From UBA9620 sp965220695 (GTDB lineage: Bacteria > Acidobacteriota > Vicinamibacteria > Vicinamibacterales > UBA8438): 64,000 nucleotides of DNA. The notes beneath the pieces are model-generated. The model saw nothing but the letters and a program-made list of their open reading frames with translations, made no database searches and had not been told where the DNA came from. Of the stretch, positions 50,389 through 59,373 are shown piece after piece. Position 1 is the first letter of the stretch. Each line of letters starts with the position of its first letter. The DNA lies in contig OZ244838.1 of NCBI GenBank assembly GCA_965220695.1, forward strand, positions 4,030,001 through 4,094,000, given 5' to 3'. Both the position numbers and the translations under genes were made by a program.

Positions 50389-51939
50389 ATGACCTCGAAG
50401 TCCGTCCCGCCCCAGCCGCGGCAGGACCCGCACACAGACGAGACCCTCGGCGCTCCCGGCGCATTTCCGTTCACCCGTGGCATCTACCCCACGATGTACC
50501 GCGGCCGGCCCTGGTCGATGCGCCAGTACGCCGGCTTCGGGACCGCCGCCGAGTCCAACCGACGCTACCGGTATCTGCTCGACCAGGGCATGAGCGGATT
50601 GAGCGTCGCCTTCGATCTGCCGACGCAGATCGGGCACGACTCGGACCATCCGCTCGCCGCCGGGGAAGTCGGCCGGGTCGGCGTGGCGATTGATTCCCTC
50701 GACGACATGGCGCGGCTGTTCGATCGGATCCCGCTGGACCAGGTCTCGACCTCGATGACCATCAACGCCACGGCGATCATCCTGCTGGCGCTGTATGTCG
50801 CGACCGCCCGGCGCCAGGGAGTCGCGCCGCGCGCCGTCGCCGGCACCCTGCAAAACGACATCCTGAAGGAATACGTGGCGCGCGGCACCTACATCTTTCC
50901 GCCGCGGCCGTCCCTGCGCATCGTGACGGACGTGGTGGCCTACTGCAGCGCCGAACTGCCGGGCTGGCATCCGGTGTCAATCAGCGGGTACCACATCCGC
51001 GAGGCGGGGGCGACGGCGGTGCAGGAAGTCGCGTTCACGTTCGCGCACGCGGTCGCCTACGTCGGCGCGGCCATCGACGCGGGACTCGACGTCAATCTGT
51101 TCGGCCGCCGGCTGTCCTTCTTCTTCTCGGCCGACAACGACTTCCTCGAAGAGATCGCGAAGTTCCGCGCGGCGCGCCGGCTCTGGGCGCGTCTGATGCG
51201 CGATCGGTTCGGCGCGACCGAACCGCGCGCGCAGCAGTTGCGCTTTCACACCCAGACCGCCGGCAGCACGCTGACCGCCCAGCAACCGGACAACAACATC
51301 GTGCGCGTCGCACTCCAGGCGCTGGCGGCGGTCCTCGGCGGCACGCAGTCGCTGCACTGCAACGGCCGGGACGAAGCGCTGGGGCTGCCGACGCAGACCT
51401 CGGCCCGTATCGCGTTGCGCACGCAGCAGATCATCGCCGCCGAGAGCGGAGTGACCAATACCGTCGATCCGGTCGCGGGATCGCATGCCATCGAGTCGTT
51501 GACCGATAGCATCGAGGGCGAGGCCGCGGCGCTGCTGGCCCGCATCGAGGACGAGGGCGGCACGCTCGCGGCCATTGAACGCGGTCTGATCCAGCGCCAG
51601 ATCCAGGAATCGGCCTATCGGCGGCAGCAGGAGATCGAACGGGGTGAGCGGATCGTGGTCGGGATGAACCGGTTCACCGACGAGTCGCCGGTGAACACCG
51701 AGGTGCTGCGCATCGACCCGGCGGTCGAGCAGGAGCAGCGCACGCGGGTCGCGCAGCTCCGGAGTTCCCGCGACCAGACGCGCACACGCCAGGCGCTCGC
51801 GGCCGTGACCCGGGCGGCGCGGGACGGCGCCAACCTGGTGCCGCCGGTCATCGCGGCGGTCGAGGCGCTGGCGACGGTCGGCGAGATTGCCGACACCCTC
51901 AGGGCCGTCTTCGGCGAGTATCGCGAGGACGCCTTCTGA
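50389..51939 (+). CDS. Methylmalonyl-CoA mutase-family catalytic subunit
   Basis: 516 residues, the TIM-barrel catalytic part only: no C-terminal cobalamin domain (DxHxxG) is present, so a separate small B12 subunit is needed. RQYAGFGTAAESNRRYRYLL, GLSVAFDLPTQIGHDSDHPL, TYIFPPRPSLRIVTDVVAYC, SISGYHIREAGATAVQEVAF and TNTVDPVAGSHAIESLTD are conserved. The Tyr of QYAGF and Arg of PSLRI fit methylmalonyl- rather than isobutyryl-CoA, but this needs structural alignment. Interconverts succinyl- and methylmalonyl-CoA (propionate metabolism). No partner subunit gene or MeaB in the window. Confidence 0.88.
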   Translation: MTSKSVPPQPRQDPHTDETLGAPGAFPFTRGIYPTMYRGRPWSMRQYAGFGTAAESNRRYRYLLDQGMSGLSVAFDLPTQIGHDSDHPLAAGEVGRVGVAIDSLDDMARLFDRIPLDQVSTSMTINATAIILLALYVATARRQGVAPRAVAGTLQNDILKEYVARGTYIFPPRPSLRIVTDVVAYCSAELPGWHPVSISGYHIREAGATAVQEVAFTFAHAVAYVGAAIDAGLDVNLFGRRLSFFFSADNDFLEEIAKFRAARRLWARLMRDRFGATEPRAQQLRFHTQTAGSTLTAQQPDNNIVRVALQALAAVLGGTQSLHCNGRDEALGLPTQTSARIALRTQQIIAAESGVTNTVDPVAGSHAIESLTDSIEGEAAALLARIEDEGGTLAAIERGLIQRQIQESAYRRQQEIERGERIVVGMNRFTDESPVNTEVLRIDPAVEQEQRTRVAQLRSSRDQTRTRQALAAVTRAARDGANLVPPVIAAVEALATVGEIADTLRAVFGEYREDAF

Positions 51940-51981
51940 CGAACCACCCCGGCGGCGCGGCGGATGCGCCCGTGTCGCGCG

Positions 51982-52530
51982 TTATCCGATCAGATTGTCG
52001 CTCGGATTGTCGTCCTGCGCGGGCGGCGGCGGCGGCGGCGCGCCGGGTCCACCGGCGGGCGCCGATTTTCTGAAGATGGCTGCACCCAGCAGCCCGCCCA
52101 GGGTCGAGAACACCATCCCGGCCAGCAAGTAGATGATGAACCCGATGAGGAGGACGAGAAAGCCGGATGCACTGAGGGTGTCGATCATCTCCAGCACCTC
52201 GGGTGGTACGTCCGCGCTGGAACTGAACACCCCCTCGCGCATGCTCTCCAGGAATCCTTCCTGCACCGGTCCGGTGACGAGACTGAACACTCGCTCCAGG
52301 ACGGTGGCGATGACCGCACCCAGGACGCCGGCGAGAAACCCGCCCAGCGCGCCCTGACCCAACTGGATCGGCGCCGGCTGGCCGCGCTGCATGAAATACG
52401 AGGTCACCACGCCGCCGCCGATCACCCACAGGCAGCAGCAGGCGTTCCCAATCGAAATGATGGGGAGGGCGGACAGCACCCCCATGAACAGCGCGCCGAA
52501 CAGGACCGGTTGCAGCATGGATGGATTCAT
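51982..52530 (-). CDS. Membrane protein with four predicted helices, unrecognised
   Basis: 182 residues. Hydrophobic segments at about 5-27, 30-47, 60-84 and 120-148 (FLVLLIGFIIYLLAGMVFST), with a soluble loop of about 30 residues between the third and fourth, and a Pro-rich cytoplasmic-like tail (GPGAPPPPPPAQDDNP). A double Cys run (NACCCLW) sits in the second helix. No family recognised. It precedes the inositol-phosphate synthase gene on the opposite direction of travel (both minus strand, 79 bp apart). Confidence 0.6.
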   Translation of the reverse strand: MNPSMLQPVLFGALFMGVLSALPIISIGNACCCLWVIGGGVVTSYFMQRGQPAPIQLGQGALGGFLAGVLGAVIATVLERVFSLVTGPVQEGFLESMREGVFSSSADVPPEVLEMIDTLSASGFLVLLIGFIIYLLAGMVFSTLGGLLGAAIFRKSAPAGGPGAPPPPPPAQDDNPSDNLIG

Positions 52531-52609
52531 GGGTTATCACCATTCAAGGAGGTGTCGACGCGGGCAACGCCGCAGACCGGCGGCGCACGTTCCGGATCTC
52601 CGGCGTCCG

Positions 52610-53923
52610 TCAGTCATAGTACTCGAGACCGAGATGCGTGATCAGGTCTTCGCCGCGCAGGAAGCGCAACGTGTTCTTCAGCTTCATGAGCTGGATGAAC
52701 AGATCGTGCTCGGGATACAGATCGGGCGCATGCACCGGGCTCTTGAAATAGAACGAGAGCCACTCCTGGATGCCGCTCATGCCGGCCCGTTTCGCCAAGT
52801 CGAGGAACAGCACCAGATCGAGCACGATCGGGGCGGCGAGAATGCTGTCGCGGCACAGGAAGTTGATCTTGAGCTGCATCGGATAGCCGAGCCAGCCCAC
52901 GAGATCGATGTTGTCCCAACCTTCCTTGTTGTCGCCGCGCGGCGGGTAGTAGTTGATCCGCACGACGTGACACAGGTCGTCATACAGCGTCGGGTACAGA
53001 TCGGGCTGCAGGATGTAGTCGAGCACCGACTTCTTGCTCTCTTCCTTCGTCTTGAACGACTCGGGATCATCCAGCACTTCGCCGTCGCGGTTACCGAGAA
53101 TGTTGGTCGAGTACCACCCCGACACCCCGATCAGGCGCGCCTTCAGGCCGGGCGCCACGATCGTCTTGATCAGGGTCTGGCCGGTCTTGAGGTCCTTGCC
53201 GCACACCGGCGATCCACTGTCGAGCGCGAGCCGGTCGAGCGCAGGCACGTCGGCGCTCAGATTCGGCGCCGCGTTCGCATAGGGAATCCCTTCCTTCAGC
53301 GCCGCGTAGGCGTAAATCATGCTGGAGGAGATCTCGTGGGCGTTCGCGTCCATGGCGGCCTCGAACGCGTCGATCGTCTGATGCGCCGCGCCCGGCGTCA
53401 TGAAGATCTCGGTGCTGCCGCACCAGATCATCACCAGCCGCTCAAGGTTGTGCGCCGTCTTGAAGGCGCGGATATCGGCCCGGACCTGCTCGGCGAGATC
53501 GCGCTTGTTGGCGCCCGTCTTGACGTTGGCGCCCATCAGCCGCTTGACGTAGCGCTGGTCGAACACCGCCGGCCAGGGCCTGATCGCTTCCAGTTCCGGC
53601 CGCACCTGCTCGAGCAGCGCCGGCTCGATCACCCCGGCGGTCACGGCGGCCTCGAACCCGTTGTCCTCGAAGATGTCCCAGGCGCCGAACACCAGGTCAT
53701 CGAGCGCCGCCAGCGGCACGAAATCCTTGATGCGCGGCGACCGCCCCTCGTTGCGCTTGCCCAGCCGGACCGTACCCATCTCGGCCAGCGATCCGATTGG
53801 CGGCGCAAGGCCCTTCCTGATCAGCAGCGTGCCGGCGATGAACGTCGTGCTGACCGCGCCCATACCGACCAACAGCACCCCGAGTGAGCCCTGCGCGGGC
53901 GCTATTTCCACTGGGCGTTTCAC
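52610..53923 (-). CDS. ino1: myo-Inositol-1-phosphate synthase
   Basis: 437 residues from GTG 53923. NAD-binding GxGxxST-type loop in LVGMGAVSTTFIAGTLL, then GSTEIFMTPGAAHQTIDAFE, CGKDLKTGQTLIKTIVAPGL with catalytic Lys residues, GWYSTNILGNRDGEVLDDPE, and INYYPPRGDNKEGWDNIDLV. Converts glucose-6-phosphate to inositol-1-phosphate for phosphatidylinositol or inositol solutes. Upstream, a SAM-methyltransferase-like gene starts 51 bp away on the other strand. Confidence 0.92.
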   Translation of the reverse strand: MKRPVEIAPAQGSLGVLLVGMGAVSTTFIAGTLLIRKGLAPPIGSLAEMGTVRLGKRNEGRSPRIKDFVPLAALDDLVFGAWDIFEDNGFEAAVTAGVIEPALLEQVRPELEAIRPWPAVFDQRYVKRLMGANVKTGANKRDLAEQVRADIRAFKTAHNLERLVMIWCGSTEIFMTPGAAHQTIDAFEAAMDANAHEISSSMIYAYAALKEGIPYANAAPNLSADVPALDRLALDSGSPVCGKDLKTGQTLIKTIVAPGLKARLIGVSGWYSTNILGNRDGEVLDDPESFKTKEESKKSVLDYILQPDLYPTLYDDLCHVVRINYYPPRGDNKEGWDNIDLVGWLGYPMQLKINFLCRDSILAAPIVLDLVLFLDLAKRAGMSGIQEWLSFYFKSPVHAPDLYPEHDLFIQLMKLKNTLRFLRGEDLITHLGLEYYD

Positions 53924-53973
53924 GGCGCGACACTATATCATGGCGGTCCTGGCCGGCGTTGACGTCGCGAACC

Positions 53974-54540
53974 ATGCCGATCTTCAAGAAGGCCACGAGG
54001 TACTTGGACCTGCAGGTGTCGATGACGGGGGTACGCATCGGCAGCCGCGTGCTGCAGTTCGGGAACCGCGACCCCGATCTCATCGCCCGGTTGTCGGCCA
54101 AGGTCGGCGTGAGCGGTCAGGCCGCCGCCCTGGTCCCCGATGACGACGCCGCCGGCACGCTGCAGCGCGCGGCGCAGGCGCGCGGGGTGCTCGTGGACGT
54201 GAAGGTGTCGCCGTTGCGCACGCCGCCGTTCGCGCAGGGATGGTTCGACGTGGTGGTGATCCCCGAACTGATCGCAGGCATGCGCCCGCACGAACGGGTC
54301 GGCGTCCTGCAGGGCGCCCGTCACGTGCTGCGCATCGGAGGACGCTGCGTGGTTATCGAAACGGCGCCGCGCGGCGGGCTCGGCGCGCTGTTGTCGGCCC
54401 GCGCGGTCGACCCCCATTACCGTGCCCGGGGAGGCGCAGAGGCGGCGCTGCGAGCCGAGGGCTTCAAACCGGTCCGCACGCTCGCCGAGCGCGAAGGACT
54501 GCTTTTCACCGAGGGCGCCAAGCCCGACGTAGCCGGCTAG
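53974..54540 (+). CDS. Methyltransferase-like protein (class I SAM fold)
   Basis: 188 residues from ATG 53974. GSRVLQFGNRDPDLIARLSA stands where a SAM-binding strand and Gly loop are expected, followed by VSGQAAALVPDDDAAGTLQR, then FAQGWFDVVVIPELIAGMRP and VLRIGGRCVVIETAPRGGLG, the order of a class I methyltransferase. The Gly-rich motif is weak (LQFGNRDPD), so activity is uncertain. The C-terminus ends PDVAG with a TAG that belongs to an 18-bp duplicated unit. Confidence 0.6.
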   Translation: MPIFKKATRYLDLQVSMTGVRIGSRVLQFGNRDPDLIARLSAKVGVSGQAAALVPDDDAAGTLQRAAQARGVLVDVKVSPLRTPPFAQGWFDVVVIPELIAGMRPHERVGVLQGARHVLRIGGRCVVIETAPRGGLGALLSARAVDPHYRARGGAEAALRAEGFKPVRTLAEREGLLFTEGAKPDVAG

Positions 54541-54582
54541 CCCGACGTAGCCGGCTAGCCGGCGGAGTCGGGCGGAGTCGGG
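54523..54582. repeat. 18-bp direct duplication including the stop codon, plus hairpin
   Basis: CCCGACGTAGCCGGCTAG occurs twice back to back (54523-54540 and 54541-54558); the first ends the methyltransferase-like gene. CCGGCGGAGTCGGG follows and pairs with CCCGAC to form a GC hairpin, a possible terminator. The remaining 54583-54711 region shows no gene. Confidence 0.75.
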
Positions 54583-54711
54583 CTCCTATGACCTCTGCAG
54601 AGCACAGCAGTGTCACGCGCGGCAGTCGGTGGGCCAACAGGATTGGCGCCGATGATCCGAAAACACCGGTGATCGCCACCAAATATCGGGTGCACCCGAC
54701 GGCAAGATTTT

Positions 54712-54720
54712 TGCTATAAA
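54712..54720 (+). promoter_or_regulatory. Candidate extended -10 promoter for the VWFA operon
   Basis: TGCTATAAA: a TGn extension directly before TATAAA (54715-54720) in an AT-rich patch, about 40 bp before the next start codon. No -35 consensus. Confidence 0.4.
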
Positions 54721-54761
54721 GGTTGCTGTAACACCACGAGACGGACACAGGAGCATCACCT

Positions 54762-55469
54762 ATGGATGTGGCGCTGGTCAGCGCAACCCTCATTTCCCTG
54801 ACGATGACGTTGGCCATGGGCATCGTCACGTCGCGCCTGCTGCGTGAGGAACGCCGGCGCGCCGAAGCGCGGGTGGCCGAGCTCATGGCCGAACTCGAAC
54901 ACGCGCTGCAGGCGCCCCGCCGGTCCGCCGCGTCGCCAGCCGCACCGCCGCAGACCGCACGGCCGGCGGCCGACCGGGGGGCCGCCGACGGCGGACCGCG
55001 GAAGTTATCGCCGCGCAACAGGGTCCTGGCCGCGGGCGCCGCGATCGTGCTGCTGGCCAGCGTCTCGTTCACGTGGGTCGCGCGCCGGCCTGCCGCCGAA
55101 CCGGCCGCCGTCGATACGCGACCGGTCGAGTTGCTCGCGCTGGATCACACCCGGGACGGCGACTACCTGTCGATCAGCGGCACCGTGCGTAACCCGAGCG
55201 ACGGCGTGGCACGCGAACAGTTGAGCGTCACCGCCACCCTGCTCGACGTGAACGGAGAGATCATCGGCGCCGGACAGACCCCCTTGCCCGTCGCCGCGCT
55301 GGCGCCCGACAGCGAGACGCCGTTCGCCATCTCGCTCCCGGACGCCGATCGCGTCGACCGCTATCGCATCAGCTTCAGTCAGAATCAGACGAACGTGCCG
55401 CACGTCGACCGGCGGCAGACCGACGACCGGACGCACGCGCCGCCGCCGCCGGCCGGAGCACAGTCATGA
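54762..55469 (+). CDS. Membrane-anchored protein with extracytoplasmic beta domain
   Basis: 235 residues, CAGGAG upstream of the ATG. TM1 at about 6-24 (VSATLISLTMTLAMGIV), a charged helical stretch (28-50), Ala/Pro-rich linker, TM2 at about 88-105 (VLAAGAAIVLLASVSFTW), then a beta-sandwich-like domain (120-215; VELLALDHTRDGDYLSISGT, VRNPSD...LSVTATLLDVNGE) resembling FxLYD/DUF3426-type domains. The tail is Pro-rich. Its TGA overlaps the VWFA gene ATG, so the two are co-translated. Confidence 0.65.
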   Translation: MDVALVSATLISLTMTLAMGIVTSRLLREERRRAEARVAELMAELEHALQAPRRSAASPAAPPQTARPAADRGAADGGPRKLSPRNRVLAAGAAIVLLASVSFTWVARRPAAEPAAVDTRPVELLALDHTRDGDYLSISGTVRNPSDGVAREQLSVTATLLDVNGEIIGAGQTPLPVAALAPDSETPFAISLPDADRVDRYRISFSQNQTNVPHVDRRQTDDRTHAPPPPAGAQS

Positions 55470-56503
55470 CCCGCACCCGCGCCATGTGCGTCTCGCTCGC
55501 CATGACCGCCGCGCTGCCGCTGACCGGCGCCGGACAGCAGCGCCCGGAGAACGACCCCCAGCAGTTCATCTTCCGGACCGGCATCGATCTGATCTACGTC
55601 ACCGCCACGGTCACCGACCGCCGCGGCCGTTTCGTCCCCGGGCTGACGGTCGACGACTTCATCGTCTATGACGACGGCGTCAGGGTCGACGTGACCACCT
55701 TCAGCAACGAACGCGTGCCGGTCAGCCTCGGTATCGCCCTCGACACCAGCGGCAGCATGGACGGCCTGAAGATGGACTCGGCGCGGACCGCGCTCGACCA
55801 CCTGCTGTACGACCTGCTCGGCCTCGACGACCAGATCTTCCTGTACGAGTTCAACTACACCCCCGACCTGATTGAGGACTGGACGACCGACCGCAACCGC
55901 CTGAGCCGCGCGCTCCGCGACCTCCGGCCGCGAGGCGGCACCGCCCTGTACGACGCCGTTTCCGAATCGATACCACGGCTCGAGGATGGACGGCATGAAA
56001 AGAAAGCGCTGCTGATCATCTCCGACGGCAACGACACCAACAGCGAGATCGATGTCAAGGACCTGCGCCAAGACATCCGCGAGAGCGAGGCGCTGGTCTA
56101 CGCCATCGGCATCGACGGCGACTCGCGCCGCACCGGATGGAGCCGCGGTCCGGCGCTGCCGCTGCCCGGCCGGTCCCCCTTCCCGTTCCCCGGCGGAGGA
56201 CGCCGCCAGCCGCAACCGCCGCGGGGCCTCTTCGGGGGCGGCGGTCTGCCTCAGGACGAGCGTGTCAACGTCACCGCGCTGCGCGACCTCACCGACGACA
56301 GCGGGGGCCGCACCGAGATCATCCGCGACCCGAGCGACCTCGACCCGGCCACGGCCGGCATCGCCCAGGAGTTGAACCAGCAGTACTTCCTCGGCTATCC
56401 GGTCCCGGACGAGAAGGACGGCCAGTGGCATTCCATCCGGGTCGAAGTGCGCAACTCCGCCTATCGTGTCCGCGCCCGCCGCGGCTACACGGCCACCCCC
56501 TGA
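55466..56503 (+). CDS. Secreted VWFA-domain protein (Acidobacterial VWFA-related type)
   Basis: 345 residues. Signal peptide to about 22 (LPLTGAGQQ). FIFRTGIDLIYVTATVTDRR, FVPGLTVDDFIVYDDGVRVD is the leading domain characteristic of the Acidobacterial VWFA-related family; MIDAS DTSGSMDG (about 92-99) and GGTALYDAVSESI follow, then ALLIISDGNDTNSE. A Pro/Gly/Arg-rich insert (about 232-255) interrupts the domain, and the end ...YRVRARRGYTATP closes it. Probably binds protein ligands at the cell surface via metal. Confidence 0.88.
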   Translation: MTRTRAMCVSLAMTAALPLTGAGQQRPENDPQQFIFRTGIDLIYVTATVTDRRGRFVPGLTVDDFIVYDDGVRVDVTTFSNERVPVSLGIALDTSGSMDGLKMDSARTALDHLLYDLLGLDDQIFLYEFNYTPDLIEDWTTDRNRLSRALRDLRPRGGTALYDAVSESIPRLEDGRHEKKALLIISDGNDTNSEIDVKDLRQDIRESEALVYAIGIDGDSRRTGWSRGPALPLPGRSPFPFPGGGRRQPQPPRGLFGGGGLPQDERVNVTALRDLTDDSGGRTEIIRDPSDLDPATAGIAQELNQQYFLGYPVPDEKDGQWHSIRVEVRNSAYRVRARRGYTATP

Positions 56504-56624
56504 CCCCCGGCCGCACACCGACCCCCGGCCGCACACCCCCGTAGGGGCAACCCTTGTGGTTGCCCGCCGCGCACCCCCGTAGGGGCAACCCTTGTGGTTG
56601 CCCGGTAGCCGTGAAACCCCGCGG
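56504..56624. repeat. Cluster of dispersed repeats upstream of polA
   Basis: ACCCCCGGCCGCACAC occurs twice (about 56505-56536), two REP-like palindromes follow in tandem (56541-56565 and 56579-56603), then a TAGCCGTGAAA...CCCCGCGG core of the stop-associated family (56606-56624). TATACT at 56627-56632 next to it may serve polA. Confidence 0.8.
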
Positions 56625-56647
56625 TATATACTGGCGGCCCGCTGGTC

Positions 56648-59323
56648 ATGTCCCCCAATCGACGGCTGTTCCTCATCGACGGCAGCTCCCAGATGTATCG
56701 GGCGTATCACGGCATCCGCGGTCTGACCGGGCCCGACGGCCGGTCGACGAACGCGGTGTTCGGGTTCATCACGATGCTGCGGAAACTGATCGCCGACGAG
56801 CAGCCCGAGCTGATCGCGGCGGCGTTCGACCTGCGCGGTCCGACCTTCCGGCACGAGCTGGCTGTCGACTACAAGGCGAACCGGAAGCCGATGCCGGACG
56901 ATCTGGCAGAGCAGATCCCGCTGGTGCACGAGGCCTGCGCGGCGTTCGGCGTGCCCATCGTGACGCACCAGGGCTTCGAGGCGGACGACGTGATGGGGAC
57001 GCTGGCGGTGCAGGCGACGGCCGCCGGACTCGACGTGGTGCTGGTCACCGGTGACAAGGACTTCTTTCAACTCGTGAACGACCGGGTGACCATCTTCAAC
57101 CCGCGGGACGACGGGGTCTGGTACGACGCGGCCGGCGTGCAGAAGAAGTTCGGCGTGCGTCCCGACCAGGTGGTCGACGCGCTGGCGCTGATGGGCGACG
57201 CCAGCGACAACGTCAAGGGGGTGCCGGGCATCGGCCAGAAGGGGGCGCGGGACCTGCTGGCCGGGTACGGCTCGCTCGACCGGCTGCTCGCCGAGGCGGC
57301 CACGCTGCCCTCGAAGAAGTATCGCACCGCGCTCACCGAGCACGCGGACGACGCGCATCACAGCCGCGACCTCGTGCGCATCCGGACCGACGTGCCGGTG
57401 ACGCTCCCGCCTGAACAGTACCGCTTCACGGGCGCCGACCGCGCGCGGTGCTACGCGCTGTGCACCGAACTGGGGTTCAAGTCGCTGCTGGGCGACTTCG
57501 CCCCGACCGCCGAGACCGTCGACACCGACTATCGCCTCGTCATGGACGAGGCCGGCCTGCAGGCGCTCGTCGCGTCGGTCCGCGCCGCCGGCCGCTGCGG
57601 CGTGCACGTGCTGGCGGTGTCCGGCGCCGCGTCGCGGACCGGCATCGTGGGGGTCGCCCTCTCGACCGCGGCGCGCGCGGCGCACTACGTGCCGGTGGCG
57701 CGGGACGGGCTGGACCTGAGCGGCACGCTCGACCCCGCGCTGGTCTTCGACGCGCTGCGCCCGGTGCTCGAGGACCCGGACATCGGCAAGGTGGGTCACG
57801 ACCTCAAGCGCGAGATGCTGTGGCTGGCCGCCGGCCGCATCGCGTTGCAGGGCCTCGAGCTCGACACGATGGTCGCCAGCTATCTGCTGGACGCCACGCG
57901 CGTCACGCCGACGCTCGAGTCGGTGGCCCTGGAGGAAATCGGCTACCGCGCGCTGACCGCCGTCGCGGTGCGGGGCAAGGGGGCCAAGGCGCCCGATTTC
58001 GACCAGCTTCCGCCGGAGGGCGTGCTCGCCTATGCCTGCGAGCGCGCCGACCTGGCGCTGCAGGCGGCCGAGCGGTTGACCGCCCGGCTGGCCGCCGACG
58101 GTCTCGATCGTCTGTATCAGGAGCTCGAGCATCCGCTGCTGCCGATCCTGGCGCGTATCGAACAGGTCGGCATCCGGGTGGCGACCGGCGCGCTGGCCGA
58201 CCAGTCGCGCCGGATGGACGCCGCCCTGGCGGCGTTGCAGCGCCAGATCTTCGAGCTGGCCGGCGAAGAGTTCAACATCAACTCGCCGCGGCAGCTCTCG
58301 GTCATCCTGTTCGACAAGCTGGCCTTGCCGGCGCGCAAGAAGACCGGCAAGACGCGCGCCGCCTCGACCTCGGCCGCCGTGCTCGAAGACCTGGCGCTGC
58401 AGCACGAGCTGCCGCGGTTGATCGTGGAATGGCGCACCATCCAGAAACTGAAAGGCACCTACGTCGACGCGCTGCCCCAGCTCGTGCGGCCCGAGACCGG
58501 CCGACTGCACACGTCGTTCAACCAGGCGGTGGCGGCGACCGGCCGGCTCAGCAGCAGCGACCCGAACCTGCAGAACATCCCGATCCGCACGGCGCTGGGG
58601 CGTGACATCCGGCGGGCGTTCGTGGCCCGCGAGGGGCACCTGCTGATCTCGGCCGACTACTCGCAGATCGAGCTGCGGGTCCTGGCGCACCTGTCGGGCG
58701 ACGCCGCCCTCGTCGAAGCGTTCGTGCGCGGCGACGACATCCACGATCAGACCGCCGAGCGGGTGTTCGGTCCGCACAGCGGGCTCGACCCGCACGAGCT
58801 GCGGCGGCGCGCGAAGATCATCAACTATGCGTTGCTCTACGGGAAGACGGCCTTCACGCTGTCGCGCGACATCGGCGTGCCGCCGCGCGAGGCGCAGGCC
58901 TTCATCGATGCGTACTTCGACGGCTATCCGCAGGTGCGCGGCTTCCTCGAGCAGGTGGTCGTGGAGGCCCGCGAGACGGGCGAAGTCCGGACGATGTTCG
59001 GCCGCCGCCGGCTCGTGCCGGAGCTGCGCAGCCGGAACGCACAGATCAGATCGGCCACCGAGCGCGCCACCGTGAACATGCCGATCCAGGGCGGCGCCGC
59101 CGACATCCTGAAGCGGGCGATGATCGATCTGGACGGCGTGCTGCCCCCCTCGGCGCCGATGATCCTCACGGTCCACGACGAACTGGTCGTGGAAGCGCCC
59201 GAGGCGGCGGCCGAGGCGGTGGCCGAACTGGTGCGCACCCGCATGGCGGACGCCGTCACCCTGGCGGTGCCGCTGACCGTCGACGTCGGCATCGGCCGGG
59301 ACTGGATGGCGGCCAAGGGCTGA
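56648..59323 (+). CDS. polA: DNA polymerase I
   Basis: 891 residues. The 5' nuclease domain (1-290) is intact: LFLIDGSSQMYRAYHG, GFEADDVMG, VLVTGDKDFF, LMGDASDNVKGVPGIGQKGA. The 3'-5' exonuclease domain (about 299-480) lacks the Asp-x-Glu of ExoI (region reads GVHVLAVSGAAS, 318-329), and ExoII reads GHDLKREML, so proofreading is probably lost. Polymerase motifs A (SADYSQIELRVLAHLSGD), B (RRRAKIINYALLYGKT, Tyr727 where most have Phe) and C (LTVHDELVVEAPE) are intact. Acts in Okazaki fragment processing and repair. Stop overlaps an alternative pcnB start. Confidence 0.95.
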   Translation: MSPNRRLFLIDGSSQMYRAYHGIRGLTGPDGRSTNAVFGFITMLRKLIADEQPELIAAAFDLRGPTFRHELAVDYKANRKPMPDDLAEQIPLVHEACAAFGVPIVTHQGFEADDVMGTLAVQATAAGLDVVLVTGDKDFFQLVNDRVTIFNPRDDGVWYDAAGVQKKFGVRPDQVVDALALMGDASDNVKGVPGIGQKGARDLLAGYGSLDRLLAEAATLPSKKYRTALTEHADDAHHSRDLVRIRTDVPVTLPPEQYRFTGADRARCYALCTELGFKSLLGDFAPTAETVDTDYRLVMDEAGLQALVASVRAAGRCGVHVLAVSGAASRTGIVGVALSTAARAAHYVPVARDGLDLSGTLDPALVFDALRPVLEDPDIGKVGHDLKREMLWLAAGRIALQGLELDTMVASYLLDATRVTPTLESVALEEIGYRALTAVAVRGKGAKAPDFDQLPPEGVLAYACERADLALQAAERLTARLAADGLDRLYQELEHPLLPILARIEQVGIRVATGALADQSRRMDAALAALQRQIFELAGEEFNINSPRQLSVILFDKLALPARKKTGKTRAASTSAAVLEDLALQHELPRLIVEWRTIQKLKGTYVDALPQLVRPETGRLHTSFNQAVAATGRLSSSDPNLQNIPIRTALGRDIRRAFVAREGHLLISADYSQIELRVLAHLSGDAALVEAFVRGDDIHDQTAERVFGPHSGLDPHELRRRAKIINYALLYGKTAFTLSRDIGVPPREAQAFIDAYFDGYPQVRGFLEQVVVEARETGEVRTMFGRRRLVPELRSRNAQIRSATERATVNMPIQGGAADILKRAMIDLDGVLPPSAPMILTVHDELVVEAPEAAAEAVAELVRTRMADAVTLAVPLTVDVGIGRDWMAAKG

Positions 59324-59373
59324 TGCCCGCCACGGCCGGAGCTGCTCGGCCGCGGTTGTATAATCCACGCCAG

